Assembly: GCA_001270045.2 (NCBI GenBank)
Contig: DF970686.1
Location: forward strand, 372,001 to 436,000
Direction of reading: 5' to 3'
Source of the DNA: Bacteroidales bacterium 6E
GTDB taxonomy: Bacteria > Bacteroidota > Bacteroidia > Bacteroidales > Prolixibacteraceae
Length of the DNA stretch: 64,000 nucleotides
The position numbers were made by a program, and so were the translations under genes. The notes under the pieces are model-generated. The model was not told the DNA's origin. It searched no databases and worked only from the letters and a program-made list of their open reading frames with translations. Shown here piece after piece: positions 63,963-64,000 of the stretch. How positions within the stretch are numbered: position 1 is the first letter of the stretch; every line of letters starts with the position of its first letter.

Positions 63963-64000
63963 TTAATTTACGGTTCGGCTATACATTTAACGGGACAAAC

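Overview
The window looks like a chromosomal segment of a member of the phylum Bacteroidota, most likely Bacteroidales or a close marine/anaerobic relative. Supporting signs are the type IX secretion/gliding proteins GldH, PorZ and GldK, an ATP synthase operon carrying a long-type AtpB, the MutA/MutB methylmalonyl-CoA mutase pair, GH92 and GH95 glycosidases, a KamA-like protein of about 740 residues, and repeated TAnnTTTG promoter boxes of the Bacteroidota sigma-A type close upstream of genes. Base composition is moderately AT-rich and even. I see no tRNA, rRNA, IS element, prophage or CRISPR array. This is mostly core genome, densely coded on both strands.

Layout. 1-0.8 kb: the end of a hemerythrin-like protein overlapping a LuxR-type regulator. 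0.9-7.2 kb: mutA-mutB (propionate/succinate interconversion) and an acyl-CoA ligase. 7.5-12.4 kb: a two-gene envelope operon (porin plus beta-helix lipoprotein), a membrane-bound AraC-type regulator divergent from it, and a Tat-exported sugar isomerase-like protein. 12.7-16.6 kb: a PSP1 protein with gldH, then trmB, an alkyltransferase-like protein and the Fe-S carrier ATPase Mrp. 16.7-23.6 kb: an OmpA lipoprotein, dxs, a histidine kinase, the DUF177 protein with rpmF, fabH and a bactofilin. 23.6-29.2 kb: F0F1 ATP synthase genes B-E-F-H-A-G without atpD or atpC. 29.2-33.5 kb: a methyltransferase, a TSUP permease, nhaA, an ArsR regulator and rdgB. 33.5-39.3 kb: porZ, recO, an aminotransferase-fold protein lacking its catalytic lysine, and the AMMECR1/MEMO1 pair. 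39.7-49.5 kb: two M16 peptidases, uvrA, a TGS-domain nucleoside kinase, a PerR-like repressor and superoxide dismutase. 49.6-59.2 kb: GH95 fucosidase, era-der, a KamA-like radical SAM protein and GH92 mannosidase. 59.4-64 kb: yidD, a zinc/manganese-type ABC transporter with a small zinc-ribbon protein, and a gldK without gldLMN beside it.

How the genes work together. The ATP synthase, Na+/H+ antiporter and methylmalonyl-CoA mutase fit an energy metabolism that uses propionate/succinate chemistry and ion gradients. GldH, PorZ and GldK point to a type IX secretion system whose other parts lie elsewhere. The PerR-like gene and sod form an oxidative-stress pair, with a near-perfect PerR box abutting the perR promoter. 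Many strong hairpin terminators delimit transcription units.

I found no clearly new multi-gene system. The observations most worth following up are the lysine-less aminotransferase homologue, the cysteine-free PerR with its operator, a 10-G tract inside porZ, the orphan gldK, and the AMMECR1/MEMO1 pair without its radical SAM partner nearby.
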